Positions 34,423-48,472 of a stretch of 64,000 nt of DNA are shown one piece after another. The notes beneath the pieces are model-generated. The model did not search any database. It saw nothing but the letters and a program-made list of their open reading frames with translations, and had not been told where the DNA came from. Position numbers and translations under genes: made by a program. Location: the NCBI GenBank assembly GCA_018894105.1, contig CM032127.1:3381001-3445000 (forward strand). The letters are read 5' to 3'. How positions within the stretch are numbered: the first letter of the stretch is position 1; every line of letters starts with the position of its first letter. Source of the DNA: Jacaranda mimosifolia (lineage: Eukaryota; Streptophyta; Magnoliopsida; Lamiales; Bignoniaceae).

Positions 34423-36507
34423 TACTAAACCTTGTATAATCACTATTTTTTCAACATATCATCATAATATAAACTCGTTTTTAACTTATTTTTTCTAACT
34501 AACTTTTCAAATTTTGAAAATATTAAAAATAAAAATTGAAAATAAAAACATAACCAAACATGCTCTAAAATATTAAAAAACAGAAAAAGAAAAAAACCCA
34601 CCATTGGAAATTTTGCTTATCTTTTTGTCGGTAATAATAATTAAGTTGTTTGGTTTGCTGGTTTATTCATGGCTCCAACGCCCTAAGTCACTTGATTCCA
34701 ATCACGATAAGGTGATTGTATAAAAAAATTTCCTATTGGACAAAAGGGTATTAACATCATAACATGTAATTAAGCAGTTACTCAATTCACTAGTTTAGGT
34801 TGGTTAGATTCTTTTTTCTTTTTCTTTTTTTTTTTTTGGGGGGGGGGGGGGAGGGTGGGTTTTGGTTATACATATACATTAATTAATTTATTTTTAATTA
34901 CAACTTACAAATATAAATAAGAAGAAATAAACAAAGAAATGAACTTATTTTTATTGTTGCAATGTAAATAAATTGTATTACTCACAGAAACAAAGAATGT
35001 ATACTATTAATGAAAAATCTATTCCTTTTTTGGTGTATTTTTGGGTGATGTACATAAAATACTCTAAATTCTCATAAATACAATTTATATAATAACTGTT
35101 ATTTACAACCCACATATTCTACATTCATAATTATCATCCATTCATAATTTTTTATTATCATAAATGTAAAAATTTAAATAAATATCAGATATTATTAAAA
35201 AAAACATCAATGTCATATAAAAAAATAACTATTTATTTTATACTATAAAATTTTCAACACATGCATCGAATGTAACATGATTATTGGTATACATAGAGCA
35301 GTAAAGAGGATATTATTCCATGAAATTGTATCATGGTGAATGATGTACTTAGTTTGGTTTGCTAAAAATCGAATACTTTTCAACTTAGTTAGGCTGAAAA
35401 TTTAATTTATCGGAAAAAATAAGAAAAATAATATATAAAAAATAAAAAATACACTTTCATTTCCAAAGTGAGGAAGAATTGAGACTAGGTTCAATTTAGT
35501 TTAAATCATTTAGGAATTAATATTAAAAATTCTAATAATATAAACAAATAATTTTGGTATTTGGTACAATATGATTTACCAACACAAAAAAATTGAAACT
35601 GCATCGGGTATTGAAAATTTTAAAAAGTGTATTATCCAATACCAAATTAAAATTTTAATTCAATATCCGGCAGAATTTCAAGATATTAATTTTAATACAA
35701 TCTGACCACCACGCCACCCATGGTAGGAGATGAAGAAATGAAAAATTAAATTCTCACCTTGAGAAAAACTAGTGATGATTAAAGAATTTTTTAATTGTTA
35801 ATAAAAATATTTTTCATAAAATATTTGCTACATAAAAGCATTATATATGTTCATTTTAGAGGTTAATTATTAATTATGTGGATTTTAATTATTGAACCCG
35901 TTGTACAATTTGAATTTGTTTCAATGTGTCCTAACATTTTTTTTTTCTTTATTGAATTTCTTGAACCAATCAAATCATAAATATTGTGATTGTTCCACAA
36001 TTTCCCTTTTTTCAAATGAAAAAAAAGAAAGAAAAAGAAAAAAAAGAAAATAAAAGAAGAAGAAAAAAAGCCCTTCAATCTTCTCTACAACTCTATTTTT
36101 GGGCAATTAATTATTTTTTACAAGTCACAAATGGGTAGGGTCTGTCCCTTCATAAGTAGCAGTCAGGAATAAATATCTAGATTTTCGACACTAATGACTC
36201 TTACAATGAACACAACACTTTGATCAACGTTCATTCATCTAATGATAGAACCGACATTCATGCAAAGAGATAAACATTCCATGCCAGCCCCTACTACTAA
36301 TTATTCTATCTAATTATTGGGACCAAAAACATTCATTGTACCAAGAGTAACTTCAATCATCTAAATTCTCTCTTTCATTATTCCGATCTGAGATACCAGG
36401 TTGAGCTGTAATTGGCCAAACTCTGACATATGATTACGTTTAATAATTAATTCACCCTTTTCCGTCTAAAAAAAAAAAAGAGTAACATCAAGATGCTCAA
36501 TTCAGAA
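34423..36507. other. AT-rich intergenic sequence
   Basis: Contains a T11G14 homopolymer pair at about 34828-34852 and an A/G-rich stretch at 36015-36070. No gene recognised. Confidence 0.5.
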
Positions 36508-36510
36508 TTA

Positions 36511-36960
36511 GAGAGTGTTTGATTAAAATTATTAAAAAAAAAAAAAATGTATATTCTATAAGATACTTTTAAAACTTATAAGATGTTAAATTTTATTTTT
36601 AAAATGAATAATTGAAATATTCGAATAAAATAAGATCTTAAAACTTATAATATGTTAGTAATGATAATTTTGTAATTAAAATAGTTAAATTAAGGAGTTT
36701 ATTAAAATCTTGAAAATAAGTCAGGATCTCTTTATTTTTTTTTTAAAAAGCTTATAGGATTATAACATATTTTCTTATTTTAGAATTTTATAAGCTTATT
36801 TTTTAAAAAAATTAAAAATTACCAAACAATTATAAAAATCTTATAAGCTCTTAAATATTTTAAAGGGTATTTGGGTGAGTTTATAACTTATAATATATTT
36901 TGAATAGGCCTTGTCAAGAACCTTTTTAGAAAATATTTTAAAGAGCTTATAAGTATAAAT
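36511..36960. mobile_element. Decayed Tourist-like elements
   Basis: Starts TTA then GAGAGTGTTTGATTAAAATT; a second terminus-like GGGTATTTGGGTGAGTTTAT lies near 36863. Interior words (CTTATAAGATGTTAAATTTT) match 23552-23938 and 55802-56177. Possibly two nested copies. Confidence 0.5.
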
Positions 36961-36978
36961 AGAGTGCAAAAGTTGCTT

Positions 36979-37320
36979 GGGGCCTATTTGGTTTTATTTC
37001 CATTTTCAATTTTCATTTCCACCATTTCTAAAATGGTGAAAATTAGTTATGTGATGTGATATGGAAATGGAAATGTATTTTGATGAAATGTTTGGAAATG
37101 TAATAATTTTGTAGGTTGTAGGTGGAGAGAGATAGAAATAATGGAATAGAGAGAGAAGATGTATAGGTTATTGGGAAGAGATATATAGGTTATTGGAGAA
37201 TGTATTTTGAAAATGAAAATTGAAATTGAGTTGGGTGAAATTTTTTAAAAAGTGATGATTTTTAGTTTTAGAATAGTAAAATTAGTGGGAAGGGGGTTTG
37301 GGAATAAAACCAAACAGTCT
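36979..37320. mobile_element. MITE of the GTTTGGTTTTATTTCC family, opposite orientation to 29638
   Basis: GGGGCCTATTTGGTTTTATT ... AATAAAACCAAACAGTC. The interior (GGTTATTGGAGAATGTATTT) is the reverse complement of the interior of 29638-29976. Confidence 0.65.
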
Positions 37321-37910
37321 ATTCTATGGTCCAATATGACCACTTTATCATAATCTTTTCTTTTTGTTTGTTTGAAAATTCATCAAATATATTAAAATTA
37401 TAAAATAATTATAGGATTATGTAAAAAATAAATAATTCTAATTCTTATTTATTTTTTTACACTATAAAAAAATTAGCACACAGATAAAATTTATCAAAAC
37501 ATTAGCATTAATAAAGAAAGATTTCCATAAAACTAGTATTATTGTGGCCAATTTCAAATGAATGTTTCAGTTGCTATGTTCCGAATTAAATTATTTAAAT
37601 TTCAACTAACTCATAATATTAATGTTCATAAAAAATTTCACATTGAAAAAAACTTTAGTAGCTGTTATGCTATGTTATTTATTTCTAATTAAAATTATTA
37701 GAATATATTATTAAAATAAGCAAACTAATCTATCAACCTAGTAAACAAGGCACGCATCAAGTTACAGGACACCAGAAGAGGAACATAAAATAAAAAATAA
37801 AATAAAATTGCTTTAAATTCCTCCATAAAATATATGGAAGTCAGTTTTATTTAATGATTTAGATGTGACGTTGTTTGGTATTTCTGATTATAGCGACGTG
37901 GAAAATTAAG

Positions 37911-38247
37911 GGCCTCGTTTGGTTTTATTTTATTTTTATTATTTTTAAAATTTAAAAAGATATTTAGTGATATATGTTGAAAATAAGTTTGTATTTTTGA
38001 TAAATTATTAAAAAAATAATGATTATGTTGAGTTTCGTAAATTATAGATGAAGAGAGATAAAAATAATAATAATAAAGAGATAATATATATAAGTTATTG
38101 AAATAATATAAATAGATTATTGACGAATGTGTTTCTATGATAAAAATAAAAATATATTAAATAAAAATATATAAAAATTGATGTATTTGAATTATTAAAT
38201 AAAAGAAAATATAAAAATGAGATTTGAAAATGAAAACAAACGGCGGG
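37911..38247. mobile_element. MITE of the GTTTGGTTTTATTTTCA family
   Basis: GGCCTCGTTTGGTTTTATTT ... GAAAACAAACGGCGGG. Confidence 0.63.
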
Positions 38248-38811
38248 AACAGTGTGTGATGATTGGTTACCGCTTGGACCAATAGGCTTGGGCCAAAATA
38301 TAGTAAAATTCCAAATTAGCCCTCGTCCGTCCGTGGGGCGCCAACACTGCCCGACAAGTCACAAACGCAGCAATAAGAATTTCTCATGATTATATTTTAT
38401 ATCAATAATTAATTATTGTTCCAAAACGTATTTATGAACACAATTATTTAATCCAAAGAAAAATAAAAATTATGAAACACCTAATGATGTCTTTGAAATG
38501 GTAAGTTTGGTATAGGACCCCTCTAATTATTGCTATTCCTATCCAATCCAGAGCCCAAAAAAGTTAAGAAGCAGCCTCTAAATTATTGATATTTATGCAT
38601 ACGATTTTAATTATAAGCACTGATTGGTATCTAGAGCTTGAGGTTGAGGAATATTTTCCCACATAATCATTATGAGTATTAAGTTTCTTAAACGTACAAT
38701 CATCATGACTAATAATTTAGACCATCTAATTTAAGTTTGTCAAATAAATCACAAAAAATATTAGATTTCTCCTTTTCTATTTTTAAATATATATATATAT
38801 ATACACACACA

Positions 38812-40650
38812 TTAGCGTAAACCCCGTGCAATGCACGGTATATTCATTTAACTAATAAATTAAAAAATATAAATATACAACTAATTTTTTGTGATTTCAT
38901 ATATAAGTTATTACAAATTTTCGTATTTTATAAAAAAATATTATCATTTTTTTATAAAAAAATTATTATTTAAAACAGTTAAGTAGTAATATTGAATAGT
39001 ATTCATTAAAATAAAAATGCTATAGTACTTTAAATAAAATTATTAATGTGAAGAGAGCAACATACATAACATATGAGGGAATATTATATATATATATATA
39101 CCAATATGTATATTTATATACCAACACCTTATTCACTTCAAACTTTATATTGTAGATAATCAACGACTTTGATTTCAAGTCGTGATCTAATTCATTTGGA
39201 TCAAGTGGTTTCACATAAAAAATACAAATCTAAACTATTTTAAAATATCTTTTAGTAATAAAATTATTTTGGTCCAAAATACTAAGATTCTTTATTAGTT
39301 TGAATATTTTATATTAAATCAAGAAGCAGTTCAGAAATATGTAAAAATATTGTCTAAGAAATTCTTGTTGCATACAAAATATATATATATATATAAATAG
39401 GGATAAAACTACAAAAATTATGTAGCACATCAAAATAGGATATTTATAAAGAAACTTGGGTTATTTAATTAATCAAATAAAAAGGATTTGTAATGAATAA
39501 ATAAAACTGAATTGATTAATGAAAATGAAAAAACAAATTAAAAAGTAGTCCTTAAAACCAAGTAAAAATGAAAAGTGAAAAATTGGTGCATATATATTAT
39601 GCATACGTTTTTTACACAAAGGTAACTTGAAAAGATTGAATTAATTTGATAAAAAAAAAATGAATAAAAACCACAACAAAATAATGAAAGTGAAAATAAC
39701 AATAATAATTTTTAAAATTAGAATTAAAAGATACATTTCAAACATGATATTTATGGTCAAAAACAGAGAAAAGAAAAATACATATGAACTTAGAGAATAT
39801 TGAATAAAAATATTAACCCAACAAAAAGGAATTATAATAAATTACAAACTAAACCAAATTATTATAATTGACAAAAGAAAGAAAGAAAAAAAAGAAAAAG
39901 AGCAAAACTTGCAATTTAAAGAAATACCTTACACATTCTGGTAAAGGTTCAAAACCCCAAATGACAAAGGCGGATGTGAAAATAAAGGGAAAAAAAAAGT
40001 AAGGTGGTCTGCAAGTAATTGAAATGAAAAATACTTTCTAATCTTCTAGGTTTATCATTGTTAAATATAGATCATCTACTTACAATTTTGCTGTAATATT
40101 TTTTATTATCAGCAAAATATTTATTCTTCACACACCCGCGCACGTGCGTGCAAAAGAAAAAAGAAAAACAAAGATTTAAATAATAATTGAGCAACAAATA
40201 TATCTATACATGGTGTTATATTTCTTATGCATATATTGAAAATGAATCAATATAAAGATGAAAAAAATATATGAATGTTGATAAAATGTAATGAAAGTTC
40301 ACTTGAAAATTCAGAATGAAAGAGTTATTTTGAATAAGAAGGAGAAGAAGAAGGGGAAGAGTGGAAGTAGAGATAAATAAGTTATGATTTGTTTAATGGG
40401 ATGAAATTTATAGAATAACTTTTTTATAGGAGTCCTTAATTCGGTGCTCATAAAACACCTTTTGAATTTTAAATTTATTTGTTGAAAGAAAATCAGAAAT
40501 AAGATACGATCATATCGGTTAGGATAATAATCAACAATTAATAAAAAATTTGAATTTAATTAAAAAACTCAAAATTCTAAAAATTTGCCACTTGGCCAAA
40601 ATTGCATAATTATAGGTCTCACACCGTTGTACTATATATAATAGTATAGA
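38812..40650 (-). mobile_element. Non-autonomous Helitron with canonical ends
   Basis: 1,839 bp on the minus strand. 5' end TCTATACTATTATATATAG (40650 downward) after host A; 3' end hairpin CCGTGCATTGCACGG followed by GGTTTACGCTAA (CTRR rule, ends 38812) before host T. No target duplication, insertion A^T, as Helitrons require. The first about 180 bp match the 5' end of the element at 17550-20200 (CAAGTGGCAAATTTTTAGAA here, CTAAGTGGTAAATTTTTAGA there). No ORF longer than about 60 codons, so it is non-autonomous. Confidence 0.88.
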
Positions 40651-42599
40651 TAGGTATTCTTAAGGTTTGTTAAGATTGAATTTTGCAACGCACATTTAAA
40701 TGCGAGAATAGTGTTAGTCGAGTCCTCTCAACTTAAGCATTGAATTTAAAAACTTGTTTAAGATCAATTAATGCGCGTATAGACGTTGGATTAGAAGCTT
40801 ATCTACTACTATTTGAATGATTTATTTTTCAAAATTATTCAAGCTGAATTAATATCGATTCAATTTTAAATTGAAATTAAACTTATACTATTTTGATAGT
40901 TCATAACAGACCCAAGAAAAATAACATTTTTTAAATTTTTTTATCAAAAATATTATCTCCCTCAAAATTAATAATATAGTATTCTTGTTAGGACTGTAAA
41001 TGGATATTAAATAGTACGGATATTCTGTATTCATATTTGATGGATATTTTTTAATAATATCCGAATTCATATGTGGCGGATATTAACCAAATTCAAATAT
41101 ATTTATATCCGATTATAATTATTAGAATACATCCGTTTATAAATATTCAAATTTATGTTTACAAATATTTGAATAGGGGTGTTCAAAAAAAATTCGAAAC
41201 CGACCGAACCGAACCAAACCGTTCGGTTTGGTCAGTTAAAATCGAATGTACAACCCTATATCCGAATCCGTTAACTTATAATAAAATGCATTTTTTTCTA
41301 ATAAATTTGAGTTTAAAAAAAAAGTCTACTACTTTATCTTAGAATTAAAAAATTAATTATTCTTGATTAGTTAATTTTTAAATCAATGATTAACTTTACG
41401 ATTAATTAATTTTAGTATAAATTAATTATAAAGTTAAGCAACAATAATTTTATATTGATCAATTTTTTCGTTCAAATATTGATTATTTATTTATTTTTAT
41501 TTAGTAGTGCTTAATTATCATTACTACCTTCTATCGATTCTTCATAATCCTTAACTACTAATTTTTTCTTATTAATTCTTTAATTACTAATTTGTACTTG
41601 TATTCATTTATATATAGATTATGAGATTTCATATTGAAAAAATAAAAATAATTTATTATATATGATAATATATAATATATAATAATTTTTTAAATGCTAT
41701 TTATTAGATATGGATAACGAATTTAATTAAATTAAGGATAATCTAATATATAAACGGATATGTATTCGACCAAATATTAAATGAATCGGATAGACAATTA
41801 TCATATTCGTATCTGTTTACAGTTTGATATCTACTAATCGAATACGGATAATATGCCTTAATTCTTGTTATCAATCAATATTTGTGAAAATAATAAGGTA
41901 AATATATGGCCTTGTTTGTTGATAACAAAATTATTTTGGCAAAACACAAACAAACATACACTCATTTTTCCCTCAAAATACTAAAATAGATTTTTATCAA
42001 AATACACTATTTTATCATTCATTATTCCTAAAACTTCCACATTTTTCAATATATATACACATATATATTATATATATTTTATTATTATTCTTATAATAAA
42101 AAAATATTCAATTTTATTTTCACTCTAATTGATTTGACTGTTATAGGAAACAAACACCCCTAAATTATAAATAAACATACCAACATTTTTCAAAATAAGT
42201 TTCTAATTTTTTTTCCAAAACATAAGTAAATATTCATTAGATTCCTTAATACAATTTTCACCTTCCCCAATCTCACTCTCAAAATTCATTACCCCAAAAT
42301 ACACAATACAAAATATATAAAACACAACCAAATATTATCATGCATTTTTTTTTTTTTTTGGAAAGAGGGCATAAAACTACAAGGATTGTTCTGTAATTTT
42401 GTATAATGAGCTGTCCAGGCCCCCAGCGTCCTATAAAGAGAAGAAAGATATTAACCGAGTAAATTTGACAGCCAAGCTCTTTTTCATTACAGTAGATCCA
42501 GTGGGTCAGGGTCCTTACCTCCGCTTTCTCCGATGTTTTTATATATTTTGAACACCCAATTTCCCTAACATTCGCTCTTCGCCTTCCTCCCACTCTCCT
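40651..42599. other. Repeat-rich intergenic sequence upstream of BOR
   Basis: Contains an element at about 40990-41834 with GGACTGTAAATGGATA-like inverted ends, a 90-bp TAGGGGTGTTCA...TGTACAACCCTATA remnant inside it (41175-41264), and a fragment at 41925-42165 with CTTGTTTGTT / GGAAACAAACACCCC ends. 42340-42356 is a T-run. No gene recognised; the minus-strand ORF at 42279-42593 has no known content. Confidence 0.45.
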
Positions 42600-44100
42600 T
42601 ATTTCTCTCTCTCCTTTCTGTCTACTACTGCGTTGTCATAAACAAGGAGTAATAGTTGGCAAAGAGGGATTATAGGAGGGGAGACCAGTATGAAAACAAG
42701 CATAGTACACAAATAAGAGTGGAGAGTTTTACCTTTCTCCTTTGCAAATTCTCTCCCTCTCTCCGGCGGCGTTTTGCCTGCCGGAAAAGAAAAAGAATCC
42801 CTTATTAACAACCCTCCCCCTGTCTTTCATCCCATCGGCATTGTCTGAAGTTTAAAGCAATCAACCCACATTGAGTTATTTCTCGAATCTTATCGAGCCA
42901 TTGCAGTTTTTCTTCATTTCAAGGTCCTTTCTTTGTTAGGATTCATTGATGCATATTCTCTGTTGTGCATTTCCAAGAATGTGGGGTGTGTTTGATTTAT
43001 GGGTTTTGTTCCGAAGGTAGTTGCTGGCATTATATAGTTGATGGATTTTGCAAGATTTCAGCGAGCGAGAATGGATTACGTTTGTTGATTTTCCATTGTT
43101 TTTACTTGTTCCGATCAAGATATCATCATATTACATTTCTTAGCTCTTGGTGTCTTTTTTCCCCGATCTCCATGCATTTCAAGCTCCCGCAGGAAATTCC
43201 CTCTACCCCCTGCCCCACAGATTGATAATTTTCACCGTCTGTTCAGGGCTGAGCCTGGATTTATGGGCAAACTTAAAAAGGCACCTAATTTTTACGTGTT
43301 TCTTTTCTTCAGTTTTGCTTTTCAAGTACTTTTTTAGCATGAAAGCTGATGAAAATGGAAAAGATAATTTTTTTGATCGATGTATGCTCTGAAATTTTTT
43401 AGTTGTTCCTTTCTGCTATTTCAATTCTTTAGTTCTGTTGGAAATAGAAATGGAGAAATATGATGATCAGATTAAGAATTTAATATGGGTTGCACCGGGG
43501 ACGGTGCTTTAGATGATGTTTTATGATGTGGAGTATGTGGGGTCTTAAGACAGCATACATAAAATACTCTATTCTTTGAAAGTATGTATTTGAGTATTGT
43601 GATTTTGTTGAGAGAATATACGTCTTATTTGTGCTGGTTTCATGTGGCCTGGTGATTATTTTATGTTCTAATTGACCTATTGCAAGAGAGATCATTAGTC
43701 TTATCTTAGGTCATGATAAGGGAGTTATGTCTATATTTTCTATTATAGTGAGGCAGTGACATCATCATACCAGCATATATCATGTCCTTGTTTAAATTCT
43801 TAAACACTATAAATATCATTCCTATTCCTACAATCAGTATCCCGGGATTTTCTTTTGCAATATTAACATGCCATTTCTTGTATTATGTTTTGCTGGCTGC
43901 AATGCATTGTATCAGCAATGATGTTGATGTGTCGTGGTTTCCTTTTGTGCTTATGCAGTCTATGTTTTCTTGGGTTCTTGAAGTCTTGAAGGATTATCAT
44001 AAGTTGTAATTTTATTTTCCTTTTATGGACAATCTGTTTTAGTATTGAACATTTGTACACTCGGAAATCATTACTTACCTGTTCGATTTTCTTGATTGCA
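42600..44100 (+). promoter_or_regulatory. Probable 5' leader of the borate transporter, with a leader intron
   Basis: A strong acceptor (CTTGATTGCAG) at 44090-44100 lies nine bases before the ATG, so an intron must sit in the leader. CT-rich sequence near 42600-42625 and 42750-42780 looks like the start of transcription. A possible donor is CAAG|GTCC near 42924. I did not find an ATGTAA minimal uORF of the type known in Arabidopsis boron genes. Confidence 0.4.
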
Positions 44101-44109
44101 GCTAACACC

Positions 44110-47100
44110 ATGGAACTCCTAAAGACTCCATTCAAGGGAGTTGCTGATGATGTTAAAGGAAGGCTGAAGTGCTACAAGAAGGATTGGCTTGATACATGTG
44201 GCTCTGGTGCAAGGTGCATTCTTTTTGCCTGTTCTTGATGGAATGTACTGTGGGAACTGCTATTTCAGTTAAGAGCAGCCTAATTTAATCTTTATTTCCT
44301 TTCAACCATTTCAGGATTCTCGCTCCGACAGCTTATATTTTCTTTGCTTCTGCTCTCCCTGTAATTGCCTTTGGGGAGCAATTGAGTCGAGAAACAGGTC
44401 AGTTTTAGTTTTCTATCCCACTAGATGCATATGTTGGCTTTGATATAACAACTGGTTTATGAAACAATGAAAACTAGTAATTGCTGATGAGTGTTCCCAT
44501 GTAAGTTTAGCCTACAATTACTGATTTCTTGAAAAATTATTTGGTTTTGCAAAAGACGGAAGCTTGAGCACAGCGGAGACCCTTGCTTCTACGGCTATCT
44601 GTGGGATCATCCATGCAATTTTTGGTGGGCAGCCATTATTGATTTTAGGGGTTGCAGAACCAACCATTATCATGTACACCTACTTGTACAGTTTTGCCAA
44701 ACACAGCATAGGAACGCAACTCTATTTGGCCTGGGCTGGCTGGTATGCAGAACTGATGTTCCTCTTCTATTTTTCGCAATTTGATGTTCTGGTAGCATAT
44801 TAAGCCAGAAGATGCAATGTGTAACCTATACATTTTTTGACAAACAGGGTTTGTGTCTGGACTGCCTTGCTGTTGTTTCTTCTTGCTATATTCAATGCTT
44901 GTACCATCATCACTCGATTTACAAGGGTGGCAGGGGAACTTTTTGGCATGTTAATCACTGTTCTTTTCATTCAAGAGGCCATCAAGGTTCTTTTTTTCTT
45001 CCTTCCTTACTCCTAAAATCATGCCCCCCCCCCCCTTCCCCCCCAGCTGGGGGGTGGGGTGCTGTTTGTCCTGTTGCTCTGCTACCTGCCGGACAATTGG
45101 ATTACCATCTAATAGCCCGTTTGATAATTGTGATCATAATTGTTGATGCTTGAATTACAGGGCGTGGTGAGTGAATTCCACATTCCAAAAGGTGAAAACG
45201 TCTCAGACGAGAAACACCAATTCCAATGGCTTTACACTAATGGGTTACTCGCAGTTATTTTCTCTTTCGGCGTTCTTATCACTGCCCTGAAGAGCAGAAA
45301 AGCTAGGTCATGGCGCTATGGTTCAGGTATGGGAGGGTTTCTTGTAATGGTAACTTCATCGGATTCTACCTTCAGTTAAATTATAACCTTCAGCCAATCT
45401 GCACAGGCTGGTTTCGGAGTTTTATCGCTGACTATGGCGTTCCACTGATGATTGTGGTCTGGACCGCATTATCCTATGGTGTACCTGGCCAAGTTCCTTC
45501 AGGTGTTCCAAGGAGGCTCTACTGTCCTCTTCCTTGGGAGTCTGGATCGTTGTATCACTGGACGGTGGTTAAGGTACTGAAATGACAACAAAATTTACAA
45601 TATTGTACCTTTCGAACTCCATTTACAGCTATACATCTCCATATGCTTTTTGTCTCATTGTCTTTTCTTGATGCTAAGAAATATCTTATAGCTCTTTTAA
45701 ATGTTTTGTCTGATGAAATTGCAGGACATGGGAAAGATACCAGTGGGTTACATTTTTGCTGCCTTAATACCGGCTGTGATGATCGCAGGTCTATACTTTT
45801 TTGATCACAGTGTAGCTTCACAGATGGCGCAACAAAAGGAATTCAATCTGAAAAATCCATCTGCTTACCATTACGATATTCTGTTGCTGGGAGTCATGGT
45901 ATAGAATTTAAGTTGTCGTCATTACCTTAACTTTTCTTTTAATAGAGTCCATAATTCGTCACCAAGAGAAAAAAATGTAGTTTTGAATTCTCTTACTGCT
46001 CCACTAAGAGTTTTTCCCTTTGATTATTCAGACTTTGATCTGTGGATTACTTGGACTTCCACCTTCCAATGGTGTCCTTCCTCAGTCCCCTATGCATACT
46101 AGGAGTCTTGCAGTCCTTAAGAGGCAGGTGGGAGAAAATCTTTTGCATAATGTTTAGATCTATATGAATAGAATATTTTTATACAATTTAAGTGCTGATG
46201 CACAGATGATACGGAGGAGAATGGTGAAGAGTGCTAAGGAGGGCATGGAACAGCAAGCAAGCCACTCGGAGATCTACGGACGAATGCATGCCGTGTTCAT
46301 TGAAATGGAGAGAGCCCCACCGGTAAGTGCTCTTTTCTACTCCATCCAAAATTTTTAGGAGAAATCTTTTAAACATATAGTTAATCTTCCTATACATTGC
46401 TGCAGCATGCTGCGGACAAAGAGTTGGCGAACTTGAAGGAAGCTGTCTTGAAGCATGAAGATGGAGATACCAATGGCACTTTTGATCCTGAAAAATGTAT
46501 TGACCTCCACTTGCCGGTTCGAGTAAATGAGCAAAGAATTAGCAACTTGCTGCAATCCGTGCTTGTGGGATTCTCGATATGTATTATGCCTGTAATCAAG
46601 ATGATACCTACCTCAGTTCTATGGGGATACTTTGCCTACATGGCAATTGACAGTCTCCCAGGTAATCAGTTCTGGGAGAGGATTCTGCTGCTCTTTGTTC
46701 CTCCTGGCCGTCGTTTCAAGTAAGCCTTACATATTCTTTGTACTTTGAGCTTCTTCTTAACTGCATATATTTCTCAATCTTGAAAAGTTTCTTATTACGG
46801 CCAACTTATATGTTGAGAATTCTTCCTTTGGCAGAATCATTGAAGGGTTCCATGCATTGTATGTGGAGTCTGTGCCATTCAAATATATCTTCATGTTTAC
46901 GATGTTTCAGATTGTGTATTTCTTGGTGTGCTTCGGAATCACATGGATTCCTATTGCTGGAATATTGTTTCCTCTGCCATTCTTCCTTCTGATAAGCATA
47001 AGGGAGCACGTTCTTCCCAAGATGTTTCCACCTCAATATCTTCAAGAACTAGATGCTGCTGAGTACGAAGAAATTATTGGACATTCAATGAGGACTAGAA

Positions 47101-47455
47101 GTCTATCTCTCAGGGTACATTAATCTTTTTCTCCTCCTAATTATCACAGTTCTTGCGCCATTTCCTATCCGAAAACATGTCGAATTCTGAGTTTGGATTG
47201 TGTGACAAACAGGATAGAGAATCACCTGATACTGATGGTGAAGAAAGTTCTCCAGATGTATCTTCTGCCGAAATATTGGATGAGATGACGACTCGCAGAG
47301 GTGAACTAAAGCATAGATCCGTGAGCTTCAACGACCGGCAGCTTCAGGTTGGTAACTCATAACCATAACAGCGTTTTAATTGGTCAGATGGTGGGAAAAT
47401 TTTCATGATGGATTGTGTTTTCCAGGTTATGTCAGAAGATTCTGCTGGCATGTAA
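44110..47455 (+). CDS. BOR4: BOR-type borate efflux transporter (BOR4-like), 13 coding exons
   Basis: SLC4-like anion-exchanger family protein that exports borate across the plasma membrane. Exons: 44110-44213, 44315-44397, 44556-44742, 44848-44986, 45161-45326, 45407-45573, 45725-45898, 46032-46127, 46206-46322, 46406-46719, 46835-47114, 47213-47347, 47426-47455; all GT-AG, joined frame 663 aa. Family blocks: [124 protein letters not shown]. The order [28 protein letters not shown] fits the BOR4 clade better than BOR1. The C-terminal tail is short and acidic ([21 protein letters not shown]). BOR4-type proteins confer high-boron tolerance; regulation here is not visible. Intron 4 contains a run of Cs near 45024. 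Confidence 0.93.
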
Positions 47456-48472
47456 GAAAAATGAAACTGTCTGCACCAAAATGTTCTCAAGACTATTGTT
47501 ATCTTCAAAATATCATCTGAATGACTATAGCATGACAAGTACAAGAAAAAACAACACGAGGAAGAAAGGCTGAAAGGGAAAATTGCCCACAAAGTATGGA
47601 AATGGTGAGATACTTGGCATGAAGAGTTGCAAAGGCCCACCATTTTTTCTTTATATTTCTAAGTGGCCAAGTAAGAGAAGGATTGTGAAGAGCAAGAATG
47701 CTGGCAGAGGGACTGTTACTCTCTTTCAGTCATGTATTATATACATACATATAACTAGAGTAGCAGATGAACTATAAAAGTTAGACTTCAATTTTATTTT
47801 ATTTTTGATATTTTTTGGCTGCTGTACGTTTTAATTTTCCAATATTTGATTCAATTTGTCTATTATATCAGTTAGGATACTTAGCCAGATGTATTATTCT
47901 TTTTTCAGCTTAATTGATGTTTAAAATTCAATTTATTTTTTAGCTCCCTAGCAGGTTGATATATTTCACTACTTTACTAAGAAATAGTGTTGATACATTT
48001 TATGTATGTTATTACATATATAAATTCTGTGACATGAATCATTAATTTGGATACAGCAATTCTTTTTCTTTTCTTTTTTTTTTTTTTTTTTCTGGGAGCA
48101 CAATTTTTGACAAGCAATTGTAAAAAAAAAATGTCACATGCTAACCTAAAACCTAGTAGAATTTTGGCAATTTCCCAACTACTTCGGATGATATTTCAAA
48201 ACGTGTTTTCATCTTTTATTTCTATTGATAACAAATGAGAACAAATAATTCAATGAAGAAAGTCGTCGTATACCACATGTTTCCAGCAGCAACGTCAGCA
48301 GTTACGGGGGCGGGGGGGGGGGGGGGGGGGAATAAATGCAATATTAACAGACATTAATATGCCCAACTTTAGCAGTAAAGACCCGATAAAGGTAAAATTT
48401 TTGAGGTCTACATTCAAATTTTTTCAACAGCTATGAAATATTTATCTAATTTTACATTATTATTATTATACA
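47456..48472. other. BOR 3' UTR and intergenic sequence
   Basis: 3' UTR probably runs to about 47780-47850. Homopolymers at 48071-48091 (T) and a G-rich run at about 48306-48330. No gene recognised. Confidence 0.5.

Noticed and set aside
34828..34852. T-run followed by G-run as a regulatory element
   Set aside because: Homopolymer runs here (also about 48306-48330 and 45024) are common assembly or slippage products and carry no other signal.
42279..42593. 104-aa minus-strand ORF just upstream of the BOR leader
   Set aside because: No recognisable domain, ends in a poly-Lys tract made by a T-run; probably chance.
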